Shown: positions 36,100-43,915 of the stretch, piece by piece | How positions within the stretch are numbered: position 1 is the first letter of the stretch | Layout: each line of letters opens with the position of its first letter | Source of the DNA: Promethearchaeota archaeon | GTDB taxonomy: Archaea > Asgardarchaeota > Lokiarchaeia > Sigyniarchaeales > SOKP01 | Length of the DNA stretch: 53,131 nt | Direction: 5' to 3' | Assembly: GCA_018238625.1 (NCBI GenBank) | Contig: JABCSY010000015.1 | Span: 1-53,131, forward strand | Program-made: the position numbers and the translations under genes | Notes under the pieces: model-generated | The model's database searches: none | What the model was told of the DNA's origin: nothing | What the model saw: only the letters and a program-made list of their open reading frames with translations

Positions 36100-36342
36100 A
36101 ATAGTAAAAACACTTTTTTTTAATGATTATTAAATGCTATTTCTTATTTATATTGCGTTTTCTTATTTATATAGTGTTAATATTTTATAAATCATACTTC
36201 TCCCTTGAATTCAAATACCAAGTGAAAATTGTATCTTTCTTATATTATATCATGGCAACTTTTTTTGCTATTCAACATCATAAAGTAATTGAAGCTTAAT
36301 ATGTTGTAGTATCAAAATTATTAATTTGAGGTTTATTTAAAG

Positions 36343-37209
36343 TTGTCTATCGTTGATTTAGTAATACCAATGTTTCTAGGTTTTCGAGAGGGTTTAGAAT
36401 CTGTTATCATAGTAGTTATTATTTTATCCTATTTAAAGAGCACAAACCAGAAAAGTTATTATAAATACGTGTACATCGGAGCTGTACTTGCCGTAATTTC
36501 CAGCATTCTTTTTTCTATTGTCTTCTCGTTAATATTGGGAGGATTTACAGGAATACTGGAACAATTATTCGAAGGATATACTTTTGTTATTTCGGGAATA
36601 TTTATTATAACACTTATTTTATGGATAAGCAAAGAGGGTTCTAAGATGAGAGAAACTCTCGATGAAAAGGTTGAGCAATCAATAACAACCGGGAAGAGTT
36701 TTTCAATCTTAATTTTAACCTTCATAGTCATAATTCGGGAAGGAATTGAATTGGTTTTGCTTTTGGTAGGTGCTACATCTTTGGGGACCTTGGATCAAGG
36801 GAGCATAATTCTTGGATCGGCAATAGGTATCGGATTTGCAATTATAATTGGGATCCTTATGTTCTATGGCATAAAAACTATAAATTTATCAATGTTCTTT
36901 AAAATTACTAACGCTGTTCTTATCTTATTTGCTGCCGGATTGATCACATACGGAATTCACGAATTTATAGAAGCAGGCGCGCTTAACCCTATTATTGAGG
37001 AAGTATGGAATATTAAACATATTTTGCCAGAAAGCTTTCCAGATAATAATCCTCTCACTCCAGAATGGCTTGAAGTTATTGGGGCGTTATTAAAAGCCTT
37101 ATTTGGATACAACGCAAACCCTTCGTTATTGGAGATAATTATATATCCAACTCTTATTGCGATTATTAGCGTAGTTTCAATCGTAATTTGGAAAAAAAAT
37201 GATAAATAA
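36343..37209 (+). CDS. FTR1-family iron permease
   Basis: A 288-residue protein with about seven membrane helices. It has two REGxE motifs: R15-E16-G17-L18-E19 in the first helix and R132-E133-G134-I135-E136 in the fourth. These are the iron-binding motifs of FTR1/EfeU permeases. In yeast FTR1 takes Fe3+ from a ferroxidase partner; no ferroxidase or EfeO/EfeB gene is seen here. The TTG start at 36343 is supported by GAGGT at 36328-36332, 10 bases before it. It is divergent from tusD and only 33 bases from an ICMT-like gene, with which it is probably co-transcribed. Confidence 0.92.
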   Translation: MSIVDLVIPMFLGFREGLESVIIVVIILSYLKSTNQKSYYKYVYIGAVLAVISSILFSIVFSLILGGFTGILEQLFEGYTFVISGIFIITLILWISKEGSKMRETLDEKVEQSITTGKSFSILILTFIVIIREGIELVLLLVGATSLGTLDQGSIILGSAIGIGFAIIIGILMFYGIKTINLSMFFKITNAVLILFAAGLITYGIHEFIEAGALNPIIEEVWNIKHILPESFPDNNPLTPEWLEVIGALLKALFGYNANPSLLEIIIYPTLIAIISVVSIVIWKKNDK

Positions 37210-37242
37210 TAAAAGAAGTTAGATTTTATATTTTTAGAGCCT

Positions 37243-37974
37243 ATGACGTTATTACATGATCTTTTCCTTAATCTGTTAATAAACCCTCTGTTTTGGTATG
37301 TTTTAGTGTATAACGTAGGAGGCATCTATTTTTTAACGTATATTCTGTATCATAATGACGATGAAAAATACGCCCCACTTGCTAAGATAGTCAATGGTTT
37401 CTTGTCCTTCGTAATAACGCTGTTTCCTTTTTTAATTCATTTTACAACGCAACCTAGAATTTACGGTTCACTTGGGACTTTTCTAATCCCCTCCAAACAA
37501 ATAATTATAGAGCCTTTTGTTAATTTTGGTTTATTTCAAGGGTATTTTTTGAGCATTATAGGAATAATTACAACTTTTTTAGGGCTAGTTCTTTTTATAG
37601 CTGCCTTAAATAGAATTTCAAAAGTTATAGGTCTTGACCAATTCAAATCTGAAGAAATTTTAACTAAGGGACTTTATAGTATTGTTAGAAATCCCCTTTA
37701 TACCTCATTGATGATTATTTATATCGGTATGGCTTTAATTCTTGGAGCAGTCTATAGTTTACTTTTAGCTCCATTGTTTTATGGCTTATTATGGGGTTCA
37801 GGGTTGATAGAAATTCATTTAAATCTAGAAAAAAAGTTTGGTAAAGATAAGGTTAATGAGTATAAAAACAAAGTACCTAATTCTTTGTTTAATAAAACCC
37901 TTTGGGTCTTGGTAGTATTTTTATTAGTATATTTAATCATTCTTGCGGTAATTGGATATTTTCCACTTTATTAA
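37243..37974 (+). CDS. ICMT/PEMT-like membrane methyltransferase
   Basis: A 243-residue integral membrane protein with about six helices. The C-terminal half has TKGLYSIVRNPLYTSLM (RNPLY at 149-153) and a later GLIEIHLNLEKKFGKDKVNEYKNKVP, the conserved SAM-binding core of isoprenylcysteine carboxyl methyltransferases and phospholipid N-methyltransferases. It follows FTR1 with a 33-base gap. In archaea the substrate may be a lipid, an isoprenoid or a protein C-terminus; the sequence does not tell. It is convergent with the substrate-binding-like gene, with 3 bases between the stops. Confidence 0.88.
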   Translation: MTLLHDLFLNLLINPLFWYVLVYNVGGIYFLTYILYHNDDEKYAPLAKIVNGFLSFVITLFPFLIHFTTQPRIYGSLGTFLIPSKQIIIEPFVNFGLFQGYFLSIIGIITTFLGLVLFIAALNRISKVIGLDQFKSEEILTKGLYSIVRNPLYTSLMIIYIGMALILGAVYSLLLAPLFYGLLWGSGLIEIHLNLEKKFGKDKVNEYKNKVPNSLFNKTLWVLVVFLLVYLIILAVIGYFPLY

Positions 37975-37977
37975 ATT

Positions 37978-38925
37978 TTATATTGAATAATGATCTTGTT
38001 CAGGGTGTACTTTTCGTATAAATGTAGGGTCAAATATGTTTTCTTGCGTAAGTTCCTTTTTAATATAATTAAGATTTTTAAGAGTTTTTACAAATTCCAT
38101 TGTTGCATTTATATAATTTTCTGAAAGGGAAATACAATATTTTGGTGATATTTTTAAAACAGATTCAGCGTAATTTTTGTTAATAATTTCAAAAGTTTTA
38201 GATATCTTCTCTGCTGCTAACGATTGCGAGTTTCTTAGCAGATAAGAAGCTTTTTTATGATGATTAAGAAATTCTATTATTATATCTGGATAGGTTTCAA
38301 TTAAGTTTTCGTGAAGAAATATGCCATAACTAGGATTGTTAGCCCATAAATGCTTAGGTTCGACAATTATATGAGAATCTAAGATGGTTGAAGCGAAAAC
38401 TGCTAATGCTGGGGTTCCCACACCTGCGTCCAAGATACCTTTTTTCATATTCATGGCAATAAATTCTGCTTGTCCATAATTTTTAACATCAACTTCATTT
38501 GATAGATCGTACTTTTTCAAAAAATAGCTTAAAATAACTTCATGTATAGAACCTTTGCTCGTAACACCAATTAATTTTCCTTTAAATTGAGAAAGAACTT
38601 CAGCCATATTATTATCCAATTGATTCATATCTTTGTATTCTTTTTTAGCAATCATAATAGTTCCTTCAACATGACCTCCAGCAACACATTTAATTGGAAC
38701 ACCTTTATCAATCCCAATAATTGCAGGAGGTAATCCCATATAACCAATATCTAACTTTTTATTCTTGAAAGCCTCGATCATAGCTGGTCCTGTCCCAAAA
38801 AGAATCCAATTGATATCTATTTTAAGATCATTTCCTAAATCGTCACTTTCCATTAAGATAAAATTAGTGTGGTAAGCAGTAGACAGATGCCCAATGTTTA
38901 GTTTATTTTTTCTAATGTAAATCAC
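37978..38925 (-). CDS. Substrate-binding-like protein (NMT1/SsuA type) without signal peptide
   Basis: A 315-residue type 2 periplasmic-binding fold. Family features are NIGHLSTAYHTNF near the start, LDIGYMGLPPAII, then KGKLIGVTSKGSIHEVIL and AGVGTPALAVFAS. These resemble NMT1/THI5, SsuA and TauA proteins that bind sulfonates, nitrate or pyrimidines. The GTG at 38925 is the first codon after an in-frame stop, and the chain enters the fold at once, so there is no signal peptide or lipobox. It is either a cytosolic protein (for example MqnA/THI5-like) or uses an unknown anchor. No ABC permease or ATPase lies nearby. Confidence 0.85.
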   Translation of the reverse strand: MIYIRKNKLNIGHLSTAYHTNFILMESDDLGNDLKIDINWILFGTGPAMIEAFKNKKLDIGYMGLPPAIIGIDKGVPIKCVAGGHVEGTIMIAKKEYKDMNQLDNNMAEVLSQFKGKLIGVTSKGSIHEVILSYFLKKYDLSNEVDVKNYGQAEFIAMNMKKGILDAGVGTPALAVFASTILDSHIIVEPKHLWANNPSYGIFLHENLIETYPDIIIEFLNHHKKASYLLRNSQSLAAEKISKTFEIINKNYAESVLKISPKYCISLSENYINATMEFVKTLKNLNYIKKELTQENIFDPTFIRKVHPEQDHYSI

Positions 38926-39062
38926 TTAATTTTATTATATAATATCCGCAATAATAGCGATAATATTTAAATTTTATAACCATAAAAAATAATTACCTAA
39001 ATTTCTAATATATTTATGAATTGAAATATAAAGTGGAAATATAATTTTAAGGGGTTATTTCA

Positions 39063-39350
39063 ACGATTGAAATAAAAATTTTCTTTTTATCTTTATTGGC
39101 AGACATTACAGGAATAGAAGAAGTTATAATGTCGTTTGAGAATAACTCAACCATTAAAGATGTATTAAAAGAATTGAACTTAAAATTTGGAAAGGATTTT
39201 GAAAATTCTGTAATGAAAGCTCCAGATTTATTAAGTAAATACATTCTTATAGGAAAAAATGGAAAAGATATTCGTTCTTTTGAAGGTTTGATTACCACTG
39301 TTCAAGAAGGAGATGAAGTTTTCTTATTACCTGCCATAGCTGGAGGATAG
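39063..39350 (+). CDS. MoaD/ThiS-like ubiquitin-fold sulfur carrier ending in GG; probable ACG start
   Basis: A small beta-grasp protein ending AIAGG, with the C-terminal Gly-Gly that is adenylated by an E1 and then thiolated. The first standard start is TTG at 39096, but that would remove the first beta strand. The frame upstream, from ACG at 39063, encodes IEIKIFFLSLLADITG, a perfect MoaD beginning, and AGGGGT (39050-39055) lies 7 bases before it. ATT codons at 39057 and 39066 are other options. Products can feed molybdopterin, thiamine or tRNA thiolation, or SAMP-like protein tagging. The E1 and TusA genes follow, convergent, 32 bases away. Confidence 0.85.
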   Translation, partial: TIEIKIFFLSLLADITGIEEVIMSFENNSTIKDVLKELNLKFGKDFENSVMKAPDLLSKYILIGKNGKDIRSFEGLITTVQEGDEVFLLPAIAGG

Positions 39351-39382
39351 GGGGCTTATTTGTGATGCCATTATTCAGATTT

Positions 39383-39649
39383 TCATAATTTCTCTAATAT
39401 TAGGATCCATTCGTGTTTTTCGGGATTTAATTCTTTTATTTTTATGACTTTAGCTAAATTTTGTCGTTTACAACTTTCAGGGATATTCTTGAGAGCTGCA
39501 GGGAAATCCAAGTGAACTTCTAAAATACTACCTTCTTCGAGCTCTTCCAGAGTTAGTTTAGTAAGTACAAATGTCATTGGGCATACTTCTCCCCGGATAT
39601 CTAAGTATTCAACATCATTTTGTTTTTTCATATTATTCATTGCAGACAT
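39383..39649 (-). CDS. TusA-family sulfurtransferase
   Basis: An 88-residue TusA-like protein with the active cysteine C23 in RGEVCPMTF (the family motif is CPxP; here Thr replaces the final Pro). LTLEELEEGSILEVHLDFPAALKNIP is the normal next helix and strand. TusA carries persulfide sulfur to TusBCD or to other acceptors. It overlaps the E1 gene by 17 bases if it starts at 39649, where GAGGGGG sits just upstream; the ATG at 39640 gives better SD spacing, and the ATG at 39631 would remove the overlap. It is co-transcribed after the E1 gene. Confidence 0.92.
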   Translation of the reverse strand: MSAMNNMKKQNDVEYLDIRGEVCPMTFVLTKLTLEELEEGSILEVHLDFPAALKNIPESCKRQNLAKVIKIKELNPEKHEWILILEKL

Positions 39650-40442
39650 TTTCCCCCTCGTAATTAAATATTTCTACTAAGTCCTTTGCGTTGTCACCAC
39701 ATGCGATACAATTATTATCCCTATATACCTCGATAAAATCAAAATTGTTCCTTAAAAGATCAACATACATAATTTTATTTGTTATAAGCTCACCTATACC
39801 TAAAATACTTTTAATTGCCTCATTAGCTTCTAAACATCCTAAAACGCCAGGTATAAACCCAATTACTCCTGCTTGAGAACACGACATACTCGGATCGCCT
39901 CCGGTTATATCACCGAACACACACCTATAGCAACTTGTTTTATCTTTTGGAACTACCGTCATTAATTGTCCTTGGAATCTCAAAACGCCTGCAATTGTAA
40001 ACGGTGTTTTTAAATTTATACATGTATCATTAATTAGCATTTTGGTTGAAAGGTTGTCCGATCCTTCAATAACAAAGTCCGAATCTTTAAGGATATCTTT
40101 TGAATTATTGGCTGTAATTCTTTCATTTACGATTTCAATGGTACAATCAGGGTTTAGCAAGTTAAGCTTTTCCACAGCGCTCTCAGTTTTTTTCTTGCTA
40201 ATGTCTTTTGTAAAATGAAGAATTTGTCTGTGCAAATTTGACATTTCCACAATATCAAAATCTATTATTTGTAAACTTCCAACACCCGCTGCTGCTAAAT
40301 AGTAGGCGGCAGGAGATCCGAGAGCACCTAAACCAATTAAAGAAATTTTTGAATTTAATAATTCTCTTTGCCCGATTCCTCCAACTTCCTTTAAAACTAT
40401 TTGACGCGAATATCTTTTAATTTGTTCGTTAGTTAGATCCAT
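39633..40442 (-). CDS. MoeB/ThiF/HesA-type E1-like adenylyltransferase
   Basis: A 269-residue E1-like enzyme. It has the ATP-binding GLGALGSP (37-44), the catalytic Arg of NLHRQ (R72), D129 in EGSDN, and two zinc CxxC pairs at C171/C174 and C245/C248. The PSMSCSQAGVIG segment with C188 fits the catalytic cysteine loop. It adenylates the C-terminal Gly of a MoaD/ThiS-like carrier, presumably the one coded 282 bases away at 39063-39350. With TusA it forms a two-gene unit, so adenylation and sulfur supply would be coupled. No rhodanese domain is fused. Confidence 0.93.
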   Translation of the reverse strand: MDLTNEQIKRYSRQIVLKEVGGIGQRELLNSKISLIGLGALGSPAAYYLAAAGVGSLQIIDFDIVEMSNLHRQILHFTKDISKKKTESAVEKLNLLNPDCTIEIVNERITANNSKDILKDSDFVIEGSDNLSTKMLINDTCINLKTPFTIAGVLRFQGQLMTVVPKDKTSCYRCVFGDITGGDPSMSCSQAGVIGFIPGVLGCLEANEAIKSILGIGELITNKIMYVDLLRNNFDFIEVYRDNNCIACGDNAKDLVEIFNYEGENVCNE

Positions 40443-40489
40443 ATATAATCGTTTCGAATAAAATGTTTAATAAAGAAAACTCTTTAGAT

Positions 40490-40503
40490 TATAAAAAAAA
40501 AGT
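40490..40503 (-). terminator. A-tract on the plus strand: T-tract in the minus-strand reading
   Basis: ATAAAAAAAAAG at about 40491-40502 is a T run when read on the minus strand. It lies between the minus-strand gene ending at 40568 and the E1 gene, and could terminate the former. Confidence 0.4.
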
Positions 40504-40567
40504 TGCAATTTTTACATTCTTATTTTATATAAAATTAAAAATGAACAGTATCAAGCAAAGTAAAAAC

Positions 40568-41113
40568 TTACTTTCGGATTAAAGTACCGATTTTTCCCCC
40601 AATTTTTAGCCTAGAATTACCTTGCACGCCTTCAAATATGCATTCCTCAATTAAATCGTAAATAGAATGCTTTAACGCGATTAAAGGTATTTTTTGAATC
40701 TCTTTTATTTCTATTAACTCGTCTATCGTAATAGACTCTCCAGGCGAAATAATAGACTTAATGAATTTTTTAATATCAGCTAAATCTGTTGTAACTGTAA
40801 TAATATCGCGCTCGTCCTTTTTCGATAGAGAAACTTTAGATACGCTTATTTCGGACATTAAAAACCTAACCTGTTCTTCGAGTAATTTAACTCTTCCTTT
40901 CAACTCTGATATTGCGTTTTTACTAGTCTTTCTTGGAATAGATTTTTGCGCTAAATATTTATTTATGAGTTGCTCAAGATATGTTTCTTCAATACCAGCA
41001 TTTTCTATGGTGGCAATTTTCTCTGTTTTCTTAGTGTTTTTTTTAAATTTAATCCCGCACTCTTTAGCTAACCGGTCCAATAGGGAAACAGTTAAATCGT
41101 TCAAACTTGCCAT
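40568..41113 (-). CDS. Coiled-coil protein with possible SAP-like and winged-helix ends
   Basis: A 181-residue soluble protein. Residues about 8-55 (ECGIKFKKNTKKTEKIATIENAG then ETYLEQLINKYL) have the helix-loop-helix spacing of SAP-like or HeH nucleic-acid-binding modules. Residues about 60-100 (KNAISELKGRVKLLEEQVRFLM) form a coiled coil. Residues about 115-180 (SITIDELIEIKEIQKIPLIALKHSIYDLIEECIFEGVQGNSRLKI) look like a winged helix. It could be a DNA-binding or chromatin-type protein, but no family is recognised. It stands alone between two AT-rich spacers. Confidence 0.75.
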   Translation of the reverse strand: MASLNDLTVSLLDRLAKECGIKFKKNTKKTEKIATIENAGIEETYLEQLINKYLAQKSIPRKTSKNAISELKGRVKLLEEQVRFLMSEISVSKVSLSKKDERDIITVTTDLADIKKFIKSIISPGESITIDELIEIKEIQKIPLIALKHSIYDLIEECIFEGVQGNSRLKIGGKIGTLIRK

Positions 41114-41245
41114 TTAAAGTCATTCACGAATATTTTATTATTTTTCTTTAATCTATGTTAGGAGAATTATTACTTAAATAAAATTGTTGTAACAGATTTT
41201 AAAAACATCGTTATTAAAATTTAGAAATCTTGAAAAATTATTTTA

Positions 41246-41271
41246 AAAAAAATTTAACTAAAAAAAAGAAG
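41246..41271 (-). terminator. Two A-tracts, T-rich on the minus strand
   Basis: TAAAAAAAATTT and TAAAAAAAAG follow the stop of the minus-strand hydrolase (41284). In the transcribed sense they are two T8 runs, a plausible terminator. Confidence 0.45.
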
Positions 41272-41283
41272 TAATAGTTAAGC

Positions 41284-42105
41284 CTATTCATTCAAAAAAT
41301 CAAGTATTAACTTGTTTACCTGAGGAGCGTATTCTAAAAATACGTGATGACCTGCTTTATCAATGAATTCTATTCTGCTATTCGGAAGATTTTCGTTTAA
41401 CTCGTCCATTACCAATTTTGGAGACAGTTTATCGTTGGAAGCCGCGATTAACAAAGTCGGATGAGGAATTTGGGAAAGCTTATCCGTTGTATCGTGCGTA
41501 TCAATTGCATCCGCTAAAAACTTATAATCGTGAGGGGTCATTTGGTCTTCCGTAGTCTCTTTAATTAGGTCCTCTGCTGACCACAATCCATGAAATTTCT
41601 TTTGAGGGTCTGCTTTCATTTCTTTTATGAACGCTCTAAAATGTGTTAATTTGCAATAGTCCCAAAATGCTTGCTCTTTGTTCTCCTTCCGAAGTTCAAA
41701 AAACCTACTCATGCTTCCTTCCATCATGTGAATACCTGCTCCTTTATGATTAGTTCCAACTAAAATTAATTTATTGGCATATTCTGGGTATTTTAACGCA
41801 AAATTTTGAGTCACCCAACCACCCATCGATTGACCCATTAGATGAGCTTTTTCTATTTTTAGAAAATCCAATAAACCTTTTAAATCGTCAACTAATGTAT
41901 CTATCGTATAAGGATCTTTAGGGCGTTCTGATTTTCCAGAGCTACGGCAATCGTAAGTGATAACCTTAAAATCTTTTGATAAAGCACCAACTTGAGCCAT
42001 CCAAACTTCCTTTTTTGCGCCAAAACCATGAAGTAACACGAGAGGGTATCCATCTCCATTAACTTCGTAAAAAAGTGATGTTCCATTTACATCTGCAAAC
42101 GACAT
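41284..42105 (-). CDS. Alpha/beta hydrolase (second copy)
   Basis: A 273-residue hydrolase of the alpha/beta fold. LLHGFGAKKEVW is the oxyanion region, GQSMGG gives nucleophile S93, D225 lies in ASNDKLSP and H253 in KAGHHVFLEY. The length and DYDCRSSGKSERP-like block match esterase, C-C bond hydrolase and haloperoxidase groups (here YDCRSSGKSERP). It is only distantly related to the protein at 7099-7971. No signal peptide. Transcribed alone and divergent from the cold shock gene. The substrate is not evident. Confidence 0.92.
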   Translation of the reverse strand: MSFADVNGTSLFYEVNGDGYPLVLLHGFGAKKEVWMAQVGALSKDFKVITYDCRSSGKSERPKDPYTIDTLVDDLKGLLDFLKIEKAHLMGQSMGGWVTQNFALKYPEYANKLILVGTNHKGAGIHMMEGSMSRFFELRKENKEQAFWDYCKLTHFRAFIKEMKADPQKKFHGLWSAEDLIKETTEDQMTPHDYKFLADAIDTHDTTDKLSQIPHPTLLIAASNDKLSPKLVMDELNENLPNSRIEFIDKAGHHVFLEYAPQVNKLILDFLNE

Positions 42106-42228
42106 AATATTTATTTAAATCAAATCTCACTTATAACTTTTAAAATTCAATTGATATTTCAAAATAAAATATAGGCTAAAAAACAAAAAAAATCTAATCT
42201 CTATTAACGTTTTTTTTAAAAATTTAAC

Positions 42229-42244
42229 AAAATTTATTATAAAT
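42229..42244 (+). promoter_or_regulatory. Putative TATA region of the cold shock gene
   Basis: AAAATTTATTATAAAT, about 60-75 bases before the ATG at 42305, is the best TATA-like element. A start about 25 bases downstream would give a leader of about 40 bases, short compared with bacterial csp mRNAs. Confidence 0.3.
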
Positions 42245-42304
42245 GATATCTACTTCTAATGTGAAGAGTACAAATATAGACATGTGCTCTAATAGGTTTT
42301 AAAA

Positions 42305-42553
42305 ATGGTAAAAGGAACAGTTAAATGGTTTGACAGCCGTAAGGGCTTTGGATTTATAACGCGTGAAGATGGTTCGGGTGATATATTCGTTCATTTCTCG
42401 GCAATCAAGGGAGATGATGACGAATTTAAAATCATCTATGAAGGAGACATCGTAGAATTTGAGATCACAGAGGGACAGAAAGGTCCTCAAGCAACAGACC
42501 TCACTATTGTCGAAAGAGGACCGCGCGAAGATTATAGATCAAAACGATATTAA
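42305..42553 (+). CDS. Cold shock domain protein
   Basis: An 82-residue CspA-like protein: a single OB-fold cold shock domain with RNP1 KGFGFI (13-18) and RNP2 DIFVHF (26-31). [12 protein letters not shown] starts the fold and [10 protein letters not shown] ends it, with a short basic tail ([10 protein letters not shown]). It binds single-stranded RNA or DNA and helps to melt RNA structure. Cold shock domain proteins are common in bacteria but patchy in archaea, so an old transfer is possible. The ATG follows the TTTTAAAA run without a clear SD. Confidence 0.97.
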   Translation: MVKGTVKWFDSRKGFGFITREDGSGDIFVHFSAIKGDDDEFKIIYEGDIVEFEITEGQKGPQATDLTIVERGPREDYRSKRY

Positions 42554-42816
42554 GAATTATCGTAATAGTAGTTTAGAACACGCATCAAAAATAAATATAT
42601 ATTAAAGGAAATATCAGAATAATAGAAACGCACAAAATGCTCTTGAATGGGAGAAAATTTTTACTTTTTATTGGTTTTGATTTGAATTTCCCCCTTTTTT
42701 TTTATTACATTTTTTTTATTATAATTAATCAAATTTGAAATACTCAAATAGAATTAGTGTTACTCATTTTTATATGTCAAATTATATATTGCTAAAATTA
42801 TATTATTGAACTTGAA

Positions 42817-43860
42817 ATGGTAATCCTTTTCGAATCCTTTGGTAACTTTACCACTGGGCAGACTTCATACTTGGCTCTCGTTTCAAAAAAATCCAGAGGT
42901 AGCATCAAGTTAACTGACAAGGAGTTTTCTTTTAAATCCGAAAAAGATAACATATTATTTCAACTGAGAATACACGATATTGAAAATTTTTCTATAAGAA
43001 ATCGATTAAAAATTCCAACGATCGAATTAATAAGCGTTCAAGGAATCGTTTATTCGTTTTATCCTCATAAAAAAGAAAATAGCTCTCTTTCTACGTCAAA
43101 AAAATCAACAGAAGAACTTTTTAGACAACTAGCAAGGATTACTTACAAAAGTGAAAGCCCGATTTTATTTGAAACTAAAGGCGGTTTTATGGACGACGGT
43201 TCCATTGACGAGAATTATGCCTCTAAATCGTTAAAAGGGATTATTTTTTTAAACGAGAATTATTTGTTTTTCAAACCTTTTAACGAGAAAACGATGTACC
43301 AAATTGCTATATTGAATATTCTAAAAATTATAAAACAGGATACCAATTTAGGTCCATCTATAAAGATTCAAACGAATCAAAACAAAATTTATTCGTACAT
43401 AGCGCTCAAAAAACAATTGGGCTTGTTTGTAAAAAATAAATCAAAAACGGAAAAATTGTTTGAAATTATACACCAAGCGAAGATATATAAAACATCAGAG
43501 CAAATCCGTTTAGAAAAAGAAGATAAAGAACGAATCGAACGGGTCAAATCGATGATGGAAGTCTCAAATCGTTTAAGGCTTGATATGATGCGTGTTGCGT
43601 TGGACATGGACGAAAAGGGTTTTACGGAAAAGGTGTTCCAATGGGCAAAACGATTTAAGTTTTTAATAGATGGGGACTATTTGATCGTTAATCAAGATAC
43701 AGTTGAAGATTTCCTCAACGATTTGTCAACTGGAACGAGCGTTTTATTACGAAGGGGGTTAAAAATAAGTTGCCAATTTTGCGATAAAAAGATTGATTCC
43801 AACGCAAAGATATGTCCGTATTGCGGGAAGGAATTGGGGCTAACAAGGAAAGATGTTTAA
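42817..43860 (+). CDS. Two PH/GRAM-like domains plus winged-helix-like region and zinc ribbon
   Basis: A 347-residue soluble protein. Residues about 1-105 and about 125-215 each look like a PH/GRAM-type beta barrel: strands such as GSIKLTDKEFSFKSEKDNILFQLRIHDIENF and SLKGIIFLNENYLFFK then IAILNILKIIK, each closed by a helix. Residues about 225-300 are helical, with VALDMDEKGFTEKVFQWAKRF, then a short wing-like segment (FLIDGDYLIVNQDTVEDF). The C-terminus is a zinc ribbon (CQFCDKK then CPYCGKEL). It could be a membrane-lipid or protein-binding regulator. PH-like folds are typical of eukaryotes and appear in Asgard genomes; the assignment is by pattern. Confidence 0.78.
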   Translation: MVILFESFGNFTTGQTSYLALVSKKSRGSIKLTDKEFSFKSEKDNILFQLRIHDIENFSIRNRLKIPTIELISVQGIVYSFYPHKKENSSLSTSKKSTEELFRQLARITYKSESPILFETKGGFMDDGSIDENYASKSLKGIIFLNENYLFFKPFNEKTMYQIAILNILKIIKQDTNLGPSIKIQTNQNKIYSYIALKKQLGLFVKNKSKTEKLFEIIHQAKIYKTSEQIRLEKEDKERIERVKSMMEVSNRLRLDMMRVALDMDEKGFTEKVFQWAKRFKFLIDGDYLIVNQDTVEDFLNDLSTGTSVLLRRGLKISCQFCDKKIDSNAKICPYCGKELGLTRKDV

Positions 43861-43915
43861 AAAAATAGAGTTATTAGCGGAAAAATAATAAATTTAAAAA
43901 GATTCTATATAAGAG

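Noticed and set aside
39096..39350. The standard TTG start for the MoaD-like gene
   Set aside because: It would delete the first beta strand, which is coded in frame just upstream and preceded by a good SD.
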